Shown here in pieces: positions 7,439-14,828 of a stretch of DNA of 37,592 nt. The notes under the pieces were generated by a model. The model saw nothing but the letters and a program-made list of their open reading frames with translations. It was not told where the DNA came from and searched no databases. Position 1 is the stretch's first letter. Every line of letters starts with the position of its first letter. A program made the translations under genes and the position numbers. Origin of the DNA: Gemmatimonadota bacterium (lineage in GTDB: Bacteria > Gemmatimonadota > Gemmatimonadetes > Gemmatimonadales > GWC2-71-9); NCBI GenBank assembly GCA_017889745.1, contig JAGGAG010000004.1:1-37592 (forward strand). Direction: 5' to 3'.

Positions 7439-8134
7439 CTAGTTGACCGTCACGGTGCCGGACATGCCGTTGACGGTACCGGGCGATGGATTGGCGCCAT
7501 GCGCGCTGCAGAAGAACTTGAACGTGCCCGCCGCGGGGAACGTGACGTTGAAGCTCTGCGGCGCATCGAGCAGGGCCGGCAGGCCGGGACTGGCCGGCAG
7601 TGCTGACGCGTTGCCGACGTCGGGGCTCACGTTGTGGTTCGTGGCACCGCTGGCCCACACGAAGTGCACCGACTGGCCGGCACTGATGGTGATGGTGACG
7701 GGAGAGAACACCAGTGCGCCGCCGGGGGCGACCGTGATCGTCGGGACGACCGGCGACGTCGCCGTGAACGTCACGGGAGATCCGGTGGCACCGGCGAGCG
7801 ATGCGGTCGCCGTCTGGGCGCCGCCACCCGCACCGAGCGTCCACGTCGCCGTGGCGATGCCGCCCGCATCGGTGACACCACTTGGCGTGAGGGTTCCCCC
7901 GTTCGCGGTGGCCCACGTTACCGTGACCCCGGACTGCGCTGCGCCGGCGTCCGTGACTACCACCCGAAGTGGGTTCGCGAGCGCGACGCCGGCAGTGCCG
8001 GTCTGCGCATCGCCACTGTTGGTCGCGGTCTTCGCGATCGCCTGCGTGCTGGGCGCGCCACCGTTGTCACTGCTGCAGGCACCGAGTGCTGCTGCGAGGA
8101 GAAGGCCAGCGAGGGCCGGGGAAGTTCGCGACAT
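7439..8134 (-). CDS. Lipoprotein with Ig-like and cupredoxin (blue copper) domains
   Basis: This 231-residue lipoprotein has the lipobox AAALGAC with the lipidated cysteine at 20. Residues about 30-128 resemble a bacterial Ig-like domain of the invasin/intimin type (LANPLRVVVTDAGAAQSGV, TDAGGIATATWTLG). Residues about 130-231 form a plastocyanin-like domain with a full type-1 copper set: H167 in TNHNVS, C209 and H212 in FFCSAHG, and M224 in NGMSGTV. It should carry electrons or copper at the outer membrane or in the periplasm. It heads a unit with the barrel and YceI genes. The Ig domain probably acts as a stalk. Confidence 0.8.
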   Translation of the reverse strand: MSRTSPALAGLLLAAALGACSSDNGGAPSTQAIAKTATNSGDAQTGTAGVALANPLRVVVTDAGAAQSGVTVTWATANGGTLTPSGVTDAGGIATATWTLGAGGGAQTATASLAGATGSPVTFTATSPVVPTITVAPGGALVFSPVTITISAGQSVHFVWASGATNHNVSPDVGNASALPASPGLPALLDAPQSFNVTFPAAGTFKFFCSAHGANPSPGTVNGMSGTVTVN

Positions 8135-8287
8135 GAATCAGCCTCATGCAGAAGTGAAGATGGAAGGCGAGACGGCTTGATCGTGCAAGAGCGGTACACG
8201 CGAAATCTTCCTCGCGGCCAGCCACTTGCCCTGCTGCAAGACGTCGCGCACGGGGCGAATCGCACACCCGTTCGCGGATCGCCCAAC

Positions 8288-9145
8288 TCAGCGCGGTGGC
8301 CCTGTCTCCGCTGGCAGATCATCTCGCTGTCCCCATTCAGTCCAGGAACCATCGTACAGCGCCGCGTCTGTGACCCCGAGCACATGCAGCGCGAAGATCA
8401 GGCTGCATGCGCTGACACCTGATCCGCACGACGCAATCACCGGGCGATCGACATCAATACCTGCTGCTTTCGCCATATTGCGCAATTCCGCAGCACTACG
8501 GAGGAGCCCCCGGCCGTCGACGAGATTCGCATACGGGAGGCTCCTGCTCCCGGGTATATGTCCGCCACGGACACCGGGGCGCGGCTCGGGTTCGGTGCCC
8601 TCGAACCGGCCGCGCGATCGCATGTCCACGACCTGTGCGGCACCCTGCCGCTGTGCCTCGAGCACCTGGGTCGCGCTCCGGACCATGGCGGGACGCAAGC
8701 GCGCGTCGAACGCGCCGCGCGCGGCCGTGACCGCGTCGCCAGGCTCAATGGGCCCGCCTGCGGCCTTCCATGCGCCGAATCCACCATCGAGCAGCGACAC
8801 CGCATCGTGACCGAACACGCGGAACATCCACCACACGCGCGGCGCACTGAAATTGGTGCCCGAAGCGTCGTACACGACGACGTGGTCCGTGCTCGAGATG
8901 CCCAGCCGAGACACGACATCGGCGAACTGCGCGGCGGGCGGGAGGGTGTGGGGCAGCGGCGAGGCGGGATCGCTCGCCTCGTCGATGCTGAAGAGGTGCG
9001 CGCCGGGAATGTGACCCTCGCGGAACTCGCGGCGCGGGTCGCGGTTCATGCCGGACAGGTACCAGGACGCGTCGAGGACGCGGAGGCCGTGGTCGTGCAG
9101 GTGGTCCAGCAGCCAGCGAGCCGGGATCACAGGAGGGATTGTCAT
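8288..9145 (-). CDS. sseA: Sulfurtransferase, 3-mercaptopyruvate/thiosulfate type
   Basis: This 285-residue protein has two tandem rhodanese domains. The N-terminal domain is inactive (DASGTNFSAPRVWW, with no catalytic cysteine in the loop). The C-terminal domain holds the active loop C240-GSGVSAC. A Gly-Ser-Gly-Val loop after the cysteine is typical of 3-mercaptopyruvate sulfurtransferases, whereas rhodaneses have CRKGVT. The protein moves sulfur from mercaptopyruvate or thiosulfate to thiols or cyanide in the cytoplasm. The start is set at MTIPP (9145) rather than the longer ORF, because family members begin about there and a TACCTT hexamer sits 6 nt upstream. It is divergent from ada, with 74 bp between the starts. 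Confidence 0.85.
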   Translation of the reverse strand: MTIPPVIPARWLLDHLHDHGLRVLDASWYLSGMNRDPRREFREGHIPGAHLFSIDEASDPASPLPHTLPPAAQFADVVSRLGISSTDHVVVYDASGTNFSAPRVWWMFRVFGHDAVSLLDGGFGAWKAAGGPIEPGDAVTAARGAFDARLRPAMVRSATQVLEAQRQGAAQVVDMRSRGRFEGTEPEPRPGVRGGHIPGSRSLPYANLVDGRGLLRSAAELRNMAKAAGIDVDRPVIASCGSGVSACSLIFALHVLGVTDAALYDGSWTEWGQRDDLPAETGPPR

Positions 9146-9151
9146 GGCTGG

Positions 9152-9157
9152 AAGGTA
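9152..9157 (-). promoter_or_regulatory. Possible -10 element for a leaderless sulfurtransferase mRNA
   Basis: On the minus strand TACCTT is followed by 6 nt and then the ATG, and no Shine-Dalgarno is present. The spacing would put transcription start at or next to the start codon. No good -35 was identified. Confidence 0.35.
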
Positions 9158-9206
9158 GCGGTGGTTTGACCGCATGATTCGGGTAGCCCGGCGCGGCGGA
9201 GTTCGC

Positions 9207-9212
9207 TAACGT
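9207..9212 (+). promoter_or_regulatory. Possible -10 element for a leaderless ada mRNA
   Basis: TAACGT lies 7 nt before the ada ATG, with no Shine-Dalgarno. No copy of the enterobacterial Ada box (AAAGCGCA-type) was seen between the divergent genes. Confidence 0.3.
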
Positions 9213-9219
9213 CTGCTCC

Positions 9220-10257
9220 ATGCAACGCGCCCTCGATCCCCGTGCAGCCTGGCGGGCAGTGGAAGCCCGGGATGCCCGCTCCGACGGCCGGTTCGTCTAT
9301 GCGGTGCGGTCGACCGGCATCTACTGTCGGCCCAGCTGTCCGTCGCGGCGGCCGCGGCGTGACCGGGTGGAGTTCTTCGCCGCTCCCCGCGACGCAGAGC
9401 AGGGCGGGTTCCGCCCCTGCCGTCGCTGCCGGCCGGAACGCAACGAGGCGACGCTCGCCGAGCGCGCGCGCGCCGTCATCGATGCGAGCGGCGGCACCAA
9501 CGTGCCGCTCGCACGACTGGCCTCTGAACTGGGCGTAAGTCCGGCCCATCTCCAGCGCACCTTCTCACGCACGCAGGGGATGAGCCCGCGAGCGTATGCC
9601 GAGCGGGTGCGTGGTGAGCGGATGCGGCGGTCCCTGCGCGAGGGACGGCAGGTGAGCAGTGCCACGTACGATGCAGGCTTCAACTCGAGCAGCCGGGCGT
9701 ACGCCGCATCGGCGCGCACGCTCGGCATGACACCAGGGAGCTATCGCAGGGGAGGTGCAGGCATGGAAATCCAGTACACGCTCATCGGGTCTTCGCTCGG
9801 CCGCCTGCTGGTGGCCCGCACCGATCGCGGCATTTGCGCCGTCTATCCCGGTGACACCGATGCGGCCCTCGAGCGCCAGCTTGCGGTGGAGTTCCCCCAC
9901 GCCGAGCGTCACAAGCTGTCGACAGTATTCCCCGAGGCGCGCCAGGTGCGCGACGCGCTCGACAAGGGCGCCGAGGCGCTGCCGCCCTTTGACGTGAACG
10001 GCACCGACTTCCAGCGACTGGTGTGGGCGGCCCTGGCACGGATTCCGGCAGGCCAGACGCGCACCTACGGCGAGGTCGCGAAGTCGATCGGGCGGGAGGG
10101 CTCCGCGCGGGCGGTGGCGCGGGCCTGTGCCACGAATAACGTGGCGGTGCTGGTGCCGTGCCACCGGGTCATTCGGGGCGATGGGGGCATGGGGGGATAT
10201 CGCTGGGGCATTGGGCGCAAGCAGGCCCTGCTGGCGCGGGAAGGCGGCGCGGCCTGA
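9220..10257 (+). CDS. ada: Bifunctional Ada: methyl-phosphotriester sensor and O6-alkylguanine-DNA alkyltransferase
   Basis: The full-length 345-residue Ada has all three parts. The N-terminal zinc domain has C36, C40, C67 and C70 (GIYCRPSC and RPCRRC), where C36 corresponds to the phosphotriester methyl acceptor (Cys38 of E. coli). An AraC-type helix-turn-helix lies at about 80-170 (SPAHLQRTFSR, TLGMTPGSYRRG). The C-terminal alkyltransferase domain has the suicide cysteine C314 in VLVPCHRVIRGDG, matching Cys321 in E. coli. Once methylated at the N-terminus the protein activates its own regulon, and the C-terminus repairs O6-methylguanine and O4-methylthymine. It stands alone; no alkA or alkB is adjacent. 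Confidence 0.96.
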   Translation: MQRALDPRAAWRAVEARDARSDGRFVYAVRSTGIYCRPSCPSRRPRRDRVEFFAAPRDAEQGGFRPCRRCRPERNEATLAERARAVIDASGGTNVPLARLASELGVSPAHLQRTFSRTQGMSPRAYAERVRGERMRRSLREGRQVSSATYDAGFNSSSRAYAASARTLGMTPGSYRRGGAGMEIQYTLIGSSLGRLLVARTDRGICAVYPGDTDAALERQLAVEFPHAERHKLSTVFPEARQVRDALDKGAEALPPFDVNGTDFQRLVWAALARIPAGQTRTYGEVAKSIGREGSARAVARACATNNVAVLVPCHRVIRGDGGMGGYRWGIGRKQALLAREGGAA

Positions 10258-10287
10258 GGTCTTGAACTGACTACAGGGCAATGGCTT

Positions 10288-10312
10288 AGGACGTTCCGCT
10301 CCGGCACGTCCT
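10288..10312 (+). other. Hairpin downstream of ada
   Basis: A 7-bp stem (AGGACGT/ACGTCCT) plus an inner CCG/CGG pairing forms a compact hairpin 30 bp after the ada stop. There is no T-run, so it could be a weak terminator or an mRNA-end structure. Confidence 0.35.
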
Positions 10313-10342
10313 GGCATTACCAGACCTTCACACCATCACCTA

Positions 10343-10383
10343 TTGACCCTTTAGCTGGCAGCCCGTACGCTACAGGCAGGAGG
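10343..10383 (+). promoter_or_regulatory. Sigma-70-type promoter and ribosome-binding site for the DUF4384 gene
   Basis: TTGACC (10343-10348) and TACGCT (10366-10371) are separated by 17 bp. A full AGGAGG at 10378-10383 lies 5 nt before ATG 10389. The leader would be very short, about 10-12 nt. Confidence 0.6.
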
Positions 10384-10388
10384 ATACC

Positions 10389-11852
10389 ATGCTCACATTC
10401 CTGCTTGCCGCCTCGTTGATCGCCACCGATCCGCCGGCGCCTGTTTCCATCACGCTCAGCCAGGACGGACGCTACCTGCCCGGCTCAGGGGTACAGGTCA
10501 CCGTCCAGCCCGGTGCCGATGGCTATCTGCTGGTCCTCAATGCCGACCCCGATGGTCGCGTGCGGGTGCTCTTTCCGCTCGACCCGACTGATGATGCGTT
10601 CGTGAGGGGCGGCAGGAAGTACCAACTCGAAAGTCGCGGCGGCAGGAACACCGCGTTCGTGGTGGACTGGGCCAGCGGCAGCGGAACCGTCTTCGCAGCC
10701 CTCTCCAAGGATCCGCTGCAGCCCGGCGAGTTCGCACTCAACGGCCACTGGGACTATCGCAACCTGAAGCTCGACAGCGACGACGACGAGTTGGCGCTGC
10801 GTGCGCTCGCGGAGCGCATCGCGCCCGGAGGCGTGCAGTACGACTTCGCCCCGTACTTCATCGCGTCCGCGAGTGATGCCATCGTTGCCGGCGACGCGAC
10901 GGTGGTGGTATACGGATCAGGCAGCGGGTGCTGGGACTGCGGCTACTGGGGTGTCGGCTACGGTGGATGGGGCTGGGGTGTAAGCGTGGGATGGGGCTGG
11001 GGCAGCCCGTGGTGGGGTTATTACCCGTGGTACCCGTACTATGGCGGCTACTATGGCGGTTACTACCCGGGCTATTACCCGGGCTACTACCCGGGCTATC
11101 CAGGGTACCCCGGCTACCCGGGATATCCCGGCTATGGCGGCCAGTTGACTCCGTATCGCGAGCGCACGCTGACCCGCACCTGGAATGGCCAGCCACATCC
11201 TGGCACGACGCAGGCAGCGCCGGGAGGCGTCGGCGTGCAGGGCACGCTCGCGGGCGCGCCGAACTCGCCGGGTGGCGGATACCGGAACCGCAGCGAGACC
11301 GTTGGGGTGCAGGGCGGACTCGCGAGTACGGCGTCGACGCGTCGGCAGGCGGCGGGAATGACGTCTACCTCGCGCAGCGCCGCAACGGGAAGCGCATCAC
11401 GGCGACTCGAGAGCGGCCAGATGGCAGCGGCCAGGAACGCGTACCGGCCGGCGCCAGCGCGCGGTGAGCGGAGCGCCGGTGCGCAGGCCTATGCAGCTCG
11501 GCGGCAGACCAGCGCGCAAGGGTATCGCGTTCCGCTGCGCGGAAACGCCGCGGGTGCCGCGTCCGCAGACGTTGCGCGCCGATCCGGTGGCGCGGCGGTA
11601 GGCGGCAACGCGAACCGCGCCGGCGTTTCCGGCTCGCGCGCGTACGGCGGCAGCCGTAGCGGTGGCGGCAGCGTCGGGCGGACTTCGCCGAGCTACGGCA
11701 ACCGCGCCCCGAGTGCCTCGGGCGGCAGCCGCGGGTACAGCGGGTCGCGCGGCGCAGCGGGCGGCGGCATGTCGCGAGGGGGCGGCGGTGGTGGTGGTTC
11801 ACGCGGGTTCAGCGGTGGTGGTGGCGGAGGTGGCGGAGGGCGGCGGAGGTAG
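10389..11852 (+). CDS. Exported DUF4384 protein with Gly/Tyr/Pro repeats and an Arg/Ser/Gly-rich tail
   Basis: This 487-residue protein has four parts. It begins with a short signal-like segment (MLTFLLAASLIATDPP). A DUF4384-like beta domain follows at about 17-110 (GADGYLLVLNADPDGRVRVLFP, KDPLQPGEF). Residues about 175-250 are almost only Gly, Tyr, Trp and Pro, with GYYPGYYPGYYPG steps passing into GYPGYPGYPG. The last 230 residues are low-complexity Arg/Ser/Ala/Gly, ending in poly-Gly and GGGRRR. DUF4384 occurs in exported proteins and beside kinases and is thought to be a binding module. The aromatic repeat and RGG-like tail suggest a surface-attached, self-associating or wall/nucleic-acid-binding role, but this is inference. 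It has its own promoter and strong ribosome site, and a hairpin follows the stop. Confidence 0.75.
   Translation: MLTFLLAASLIATDPPAPVSITLSQDGRYLPGSGVQVTVQPGADGYLLVLNADPDGRVRVLFPLDPTDDAFVRGGRKYQLESRGGRNTAFVVDWASGSGTVFAALSKDPLQPGEFALNGHWDYRNLKLDSDDDELALRALAERIAPGGVQYDFAPYFIASASDAIVAGDATVVVYGSGSGCWDCGYWGVGYGGWGWGVSVGWGWGSPWWGYYPWYPYYGGYYGGYYPGYYPGYYPGYPGYPGYPGYPGYGGQLTPYRERTLTRTWNGQPHPGTTQAAPGGVGVQGTLAGAPNSPGGGYRNRSETVGVQGGLASTASTRRQAAGMTSTSRSAATGSASRRLESGQMAAARNAYRPAPARGERSAGAQAYAARRQTSAQGYRVPLRGNAAGAASADVARRSGGAAVGGNANRAGVSGSRAYGGSRSGGGSVGRTSPSYGNRAPSASGGSRGYSGSRGAAGGGMSRGGGGGGGSRGFSGGGGGGGGGRRR
11041..11140 (+). repeat. In-gene tandem repeat encoding GY/PGY steps
   Basis: About 100 bp of 12-15 bp degenerate units (variants of tacccgggctat) encode the GYY, PGYYPGY and PGYPGY steps. 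The units differ at synonymous sites, suggesting old expansion under selection for the peptide. Confidence 0.7.
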
Positions 11853-11865
11853 AGCTGAAATCCGG

Positions 11866-11887
11866 GGGCGGACCAGGTGGTCCGCCC
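11866..11887 (+). terminator. Hairpin terminator after the DUF4384 gene
   Basis: A perfect 10-bp stem (GGGCGGACCA with TGGTCCGCCC) lies 13 bp after the stop. The following sequence (tcctgcttt) is only weakly T-rich, so termination may be partial or factor-assisted. Confidence 0.6.
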
Positions 11888-11943
11888 TCCTGCTTTGTGA
11901 ACTGGCTTGGTCAGGGGAAGTCGGGCCGCCAGGGACCTCGGAG

Positions 11944-11949
11944 TAGATT
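11944..11949 (+). promoter_or_regulatory. Possible -10 element for a leaderless sufE mRNA
   Basis: TAGATT lies 5 nt before the chosen ATG, and there is no Shine-Dalgarno. The spacing fits transcription starting at or very near the ATG. Confidence 0.35.
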
Positions 11950-11954
11950 CCACC

Positions 11955-12389
11955 ATGCCCACGCTCGACACGCTCATCACCCGCTTCCGCGGCGCCGACC
12001 GCAACACGCGGCTTGAGACACTGCTCGACTACTCGCGGAAGCTCCCGCCACTTCCGCCAGAGTACGAGGCACTCAAGGCGCAGGGAAAGAATCTCGTTCC
12101 CGAATGCCAGACGCCGGTGTACCTGTGGATCACGGTGGACGCCGGAAGGGTGCGACTACATGCCGACGTGCCCCGTGAGTCGCCCACGGTGCGGGGCTTC
12201 GTCGCCTTGCTGCTCAAGGCGCTCGACGGCGCGTCGCCAGCCGAGATTGCCGCAGTGCCGAATGACCTGCTCGACCAGTTGCAGCTGACCGAGACTCTGG
12301 GGATGACACGCACCCAGGGACTGACCTCCATCCTCGGGCGTATCAAGCGCTCGGTGGCAAACCCCTCCTTGCAGGACGCCAGCCCCTGA
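11955..12389 (+). CDS. sufE: SufE-family cysteine-desulfurase sulfur acceptor
   Basis: This 144-residue protein starts at ATG 11955; the track's 16 extra residues come from the non-coding leader. Family features are the N-terminal helix TLITRFRGADRNTRLETLLDYSRKLPPLP, the active cysteine C51 in LVPECQTPVYLW (the same residue number as in E. coli SufE), and the C-terminal helix with LGMTRTQGLTSILGRI. SufE accepts persulfide sulfur from SufS and passes it to the SufBCD scaffold for Fe-S cluster assembly. No suf cluster is adjacent, so it works with a desulfurase encoded elsewhere. It seems to be transcribed alone, from just after the preceding hairpin. Confidence 0.9.
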   Translation: MPTLDTLITRFRGADRNTRLETLLDYSRKLPPLPPEYEALKAQGKNLVPECQTPVYLWITVDAGRVRLHADVPRESPTVRGFVALLLKALDGASPAEIAAVPNDLLDQLQLTETLGMTRTQGLTSILGRIKRSVANPSLQDASP

Positions 12390-12621
12390 AGCTGATGTGG
12401 TACTGTCAACAGTTCCGTTGCTTCCTCTCAGCGCGCAAACACTTGCACTTGCGGCACCAGCCCGGCAATGTGCCGTGCCATAACTACATATTCGCCAGCG
12501 TTTTAAGGTGCACTGCAGCGATATCTGAAACGCCCAGCTACAGGGACTGCAATCCGGCGCGCTAGATGCATATGAGCATGAAGAGTTCAAGCTCTATACA
12601 TCAACCACCGAGTGGCTGGAC
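12390..12621. other. AT-richer intergenic region
   Basis: This 232-bp gap is visibly richer in A/T than its surroundings. It holds no ORF of note. A TATACA hexamer at 12595-12600, 21 nt before the next ATG, could be a -10 element, but no convincing -35 is present. I see no repeat or hairpin with a T-run. Confidence 0.35.
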
Positions 12622-14103
12622 ATGTACCGAATCCGCCGGGAATCAGGCGAGGAAGTCACCTTCGGCTCCGTCGACGAGTTCGGCGCGGCAGTCGCGGCTG
12701 GAGTGGTGACAGCCAAGGCCGAGATCTTCCACGCCCGCGCCGAGAAGTGGCTGCCGATCGCGTCGCACCCGCACTTCAAGTTGGCGCACGACCGGGTCGC
12801 CGGTGCCGCGGCGCCGAAGCCGCCGACGCGGACTCCGGGGCTCACTGCATCGGGACAGCGGCCCGCCCTCGGCGTCTCGGGTCAGCACCCGGCAGTCGGC
12901 GCGTCGGGTCAGCGTTCAGCGACAACCACACCGCAGGCCAGCGCACCGGGTGCGCCGGCAACGGCCAGCACCACGGCACCCCGCGCACCGCAGCTGCGCG
13001 CAGTGCGGCCCGAAGCGACGTCGGCTGCCGCGCCCACCCTTCCAGCCGACTCCTCCGTAGCCAACAAGCCCTCCCCGCGCTGGAACAGCGCGCAGCGGCC
13101 CGCCAGCAGGGCGGTGGCGCCGATGCCGTCGGCACCTGCTGCACCGCCATCGAGTGACTTGCGCCTGGTGCGCAAGGACGCGTTGCTGAGTAGCGCCGCC
13201 ACCGCGCCGGTTCTGCCCGAGTTTGAGCTCCTGCCCCCGCCCGAGCCCGCTATCATCGAGCCGGTCGCTGCCTCGCCGGTCGTGGCCCAACCGGTTACAT
13301 CCGGGCCAGTCGTGGTCGAGCCGGTTGCTGCTGCGCCAGCCGTGGTCGAGCCGGTCGCGGTCGAGCCGGTGATCACGGAAGCGGTGACGGTTGAGCCGAC
13401 GGTTGAGACGGTGGTGGAGCGCTCGCCCGCCGCGGTGGAACTCGTATCCCACGAGGAGAAGCCGGCCGCCGCGCGTGGCGACGTCGAGATCATCAATCCC
13501 GACCGCACCATGCCGGTCGTGTCCGACCGTGAGATCCCGGCTCTCGAGATCCCGGCGCCGATTCGCGACTTCGCCCCGGATGACGCGGCCGCCGAGCCGG
13601 TGGCCAGTTCCCGCTCGAAGACGCCGCTATTCGTCGGCCTGGGCCTCGTGGCCGCGCTAGCGGCGGTGATCGGGTTCTTCGTCCTGAAACCGTCAGGTGC
13701 CGCGCCGACCGCCCCGGGCAAGCGCGCAGCGAGCCCGGCACAAGTCGAGGCCACCAGCGCCCCCGTCGGGGCGCAGCCGGCGCCGAGCAGCCCTGGTGCG
13801 ACCGTCACCAAGCCGCCCACCGGCGCCTCGACCGGACTCGGTGGTGACGTGCAGCCCCGCAAGCCCCGGAAACAGTCGGATGGCGCCGAGACGGCGTCCA
13901 AGGCGACTATTGGCGATGGCCTCGAACCGCCGCCGGAGGCAGTGCTCCCGGCGGCGCCGAAGCTGGGTAAGATCGGCGACGCGGCAGCCCTGCCGACCGT
14001 AGAACCGGGCACGACCCTGAAGATGCAGGACCGCGCCAACGCCCTGGAGCGTCAGCGCCGGCTGATCGATTCGAGCATGCGGAGCCAGGAAGACTCGAAA
14101 TAG
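12622..14103 (+). CDS. Pro/Val/Ala-rich single-pass membrane protein with a small N-terminal domain
   Basis: This 493-residue protein is of unknown function. Residues 1-55 form a compact domain (RRESGEEVTFGSVDEFGAAV, AEKWLPIASHPHF) that loosely recalls GYF_2-like modules; this is only a resemblance. A disordered segment follows with ASGQRPAL/VSGQHPAV/ASGQRSAT repeats, then a region (about 200-270) of VEPV-type repeats, then a predicted transmembrane helix (about 332-352, LFVGLGLVAALAAVIGFFVL). The C-terminus is a Pro/Ala-rich tail with a charged helix near the end. The likely topology is N-terminus in the cytoplasm and tail outside. The long Pro/Val/Glu linker resembles spacers of envelope-spanning proteins. 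It ends 5 bp from the convergent pncA stop. Confidence 0.6.
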   Translation: MYRIRRESGEEVTFGSVDEFGAAVAAGVVTAKAEIFHARAEKWLPIASHPHFKLAHDRVAGAAAPKPPTRTPGLTASGQRPALGVSGQHPAVGASGQRSATTTPQASAPGAPATASTTAPRAPQLRAVRPEATSAAAPTLPADSSVANKPSPRWNSAQRPASRAVAPMPSAPAAPPSSDLRLVRKDALLSSAATAPVLPEFELLPPPEPAIIEPVAASPVVAQPVTSGPVVVEPVAAAPAVVEPVAVEPVITEAVTVEPTVETVVERSPAAVELVSHEEKPAAARGDVEIINPDRTMPVVSDREIPALEIPAPIRDFAPDDAAAEPVASSRSKTPLFVGLGLVAALAAVIGFFVLKPSGAAPTAPGKRAASPAQVEATSAPVGAQPAPSSPGATVTKPPTGASTGLGGDVQPRKPRKQSDGAETASKATIGDGLEPPPEAVLPAAPKLGKIGDAAALPTVEPGTTLKMQDRANALERQRRLIDSSMRSQEDSK

Positions 14104-14108
14104 GCGCG

Positions 14109-14741
14109 CTACACCACCCGGCCGGACAGCACCTCAGCCGACCATACCAGCCTCACGCCGCGGCGCTCCCAGTCACTGAGGAGCGCCGCAGTGTTCTGGG
14201 GACTGATGGCGCGGGTGGCATCGGTAACGAGGTGAATGCGCGCCTTCGGCCGGTGCCGGAGCAGTCCCTCGATCGCATAGCGATTGCACACGTCGAGCGC
14301 CACGCCGTAGAGCACGATGTCCGATGGATCGAGCAGGTCGAGCAGCGGCAGCACGTGAGGGTTGGTGAAGACGTCGAACCAGTGCTTGTGCAGCAGGATG
14401 TCGCCGCGATGCGCTCGCACGCCGGGCGGCAGCGGCTCATCGGGTTCGATGACCAACGGGTCGCGCAGGGTGGTCTCGGGGATTCTCCGCTGGCCGGGTG
14501 TGCCGCGCATGCAGTGCTCGGGAAACGACTCGGCGAAGTCCGGCGTGTCGCTCAGCTCGCGGTGACCGGGCACATGATCGTCGGCACTCGCCACGATGCG
14601 GATGCCCCGATCGTGGGCATACGCCGTGAGGGCGCCGAGGGCGGGGATGATCGCCTCGCTGTCACCGACGTAGAGCTTGCCGGTGGCACGCATGAAGTCG
14701 TGCTGGGTGTCGACGTCCCAGAAGATCGAGTTGTCAGTCAT
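14109..14741 (-). CDS. pncA: Nicotinamidase (isochorismatase-like cysteine hydrolase)
   Basis: This 210-residue protein converts nicotinamide to nicotinate. The catalytic triad is visible as D11 (DVDTQHDFM), K119 (LHKHWFDVF) and C152 (GVALDVCNRYA). The metal site is D54-x-H56, H60 and H76 (ADDHVPGH and FPEHCMRGTPG), and the 'P-HC-x-GT-G' segment is characteristic of nicotinamidases. It follows pncB on the same strand, so the two carry out consecutive salvage steps. The start codon lies inside a heptamer repeat array (14733-14816), whose units encode the first residues MTD. There is no Shine-Dalgarno in the array, so initiation may depend on the pncB message. Confidence 0.85.
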   Translation of the reverse strand: MTDNSIFWDVDTQHDFMRATGKLYVGDSEAIIPALGALTAYAHDRGIRIVASADDHVPGHRELSDTPDFAESFPEHCMRGTPGQRRIPETTLRDPLVIEPDEPLPPGVRAHRGDILLHKHWFDVFTNPHVLPLLDLLDPSDIVLYGVALDVCNRYAIEGLLRHRPKARIHLVTDATRAISPQNTAALLSDWERRGVRLVWSAEVLSGRVV

Positions 14742-14816
14742 CAGTCATCGGTCGTCAGTACGTGGGCATCTGACAGCTGCCGACTGCCTGCCGACCGACA
14801 ACCGTCGACCGACGAC
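14733..14816. repeat. Heptamer array, GTCGGCA family, with internal reversal
   Basis: Twelve consecutive 7-bp units keep phase across 84 bp. The first four read gtcagtc-atcagtc-atcggtc-gtcagta. After two divergent units, later ones read gactgcc-tgccgac-cgacaac-cgtcgac-cgacgac, the reverse complement of the same word family (gtcggca, ggcagtc). The array fills the pncB-pncA gap and includes the pncA start codon. Confidence 0.7.
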
Positions 14817-14828
14817 CCCAGCCACACC

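Noticed and set aside
9146-9219. Search for an Ada box upstream of ada
   Set aside because: No AAAGCGCA-like sequence is present, so the enterobacterial type of self-regulation is not supported by sequence.
11041-11140. Tandem tacccgggctat repeats considered as a non-coding element
   Set aside because: They are in frame and encode the GY/PGY block of the DUF4384 protein.
13250-13420. VEPV-type repeats considered as a CRISPR-like or intergenic repeat
   Set aside because: The repeats are in frame inside a coding sequence, degenerate, and lack spacer structure; they are a Pro-rich linker.
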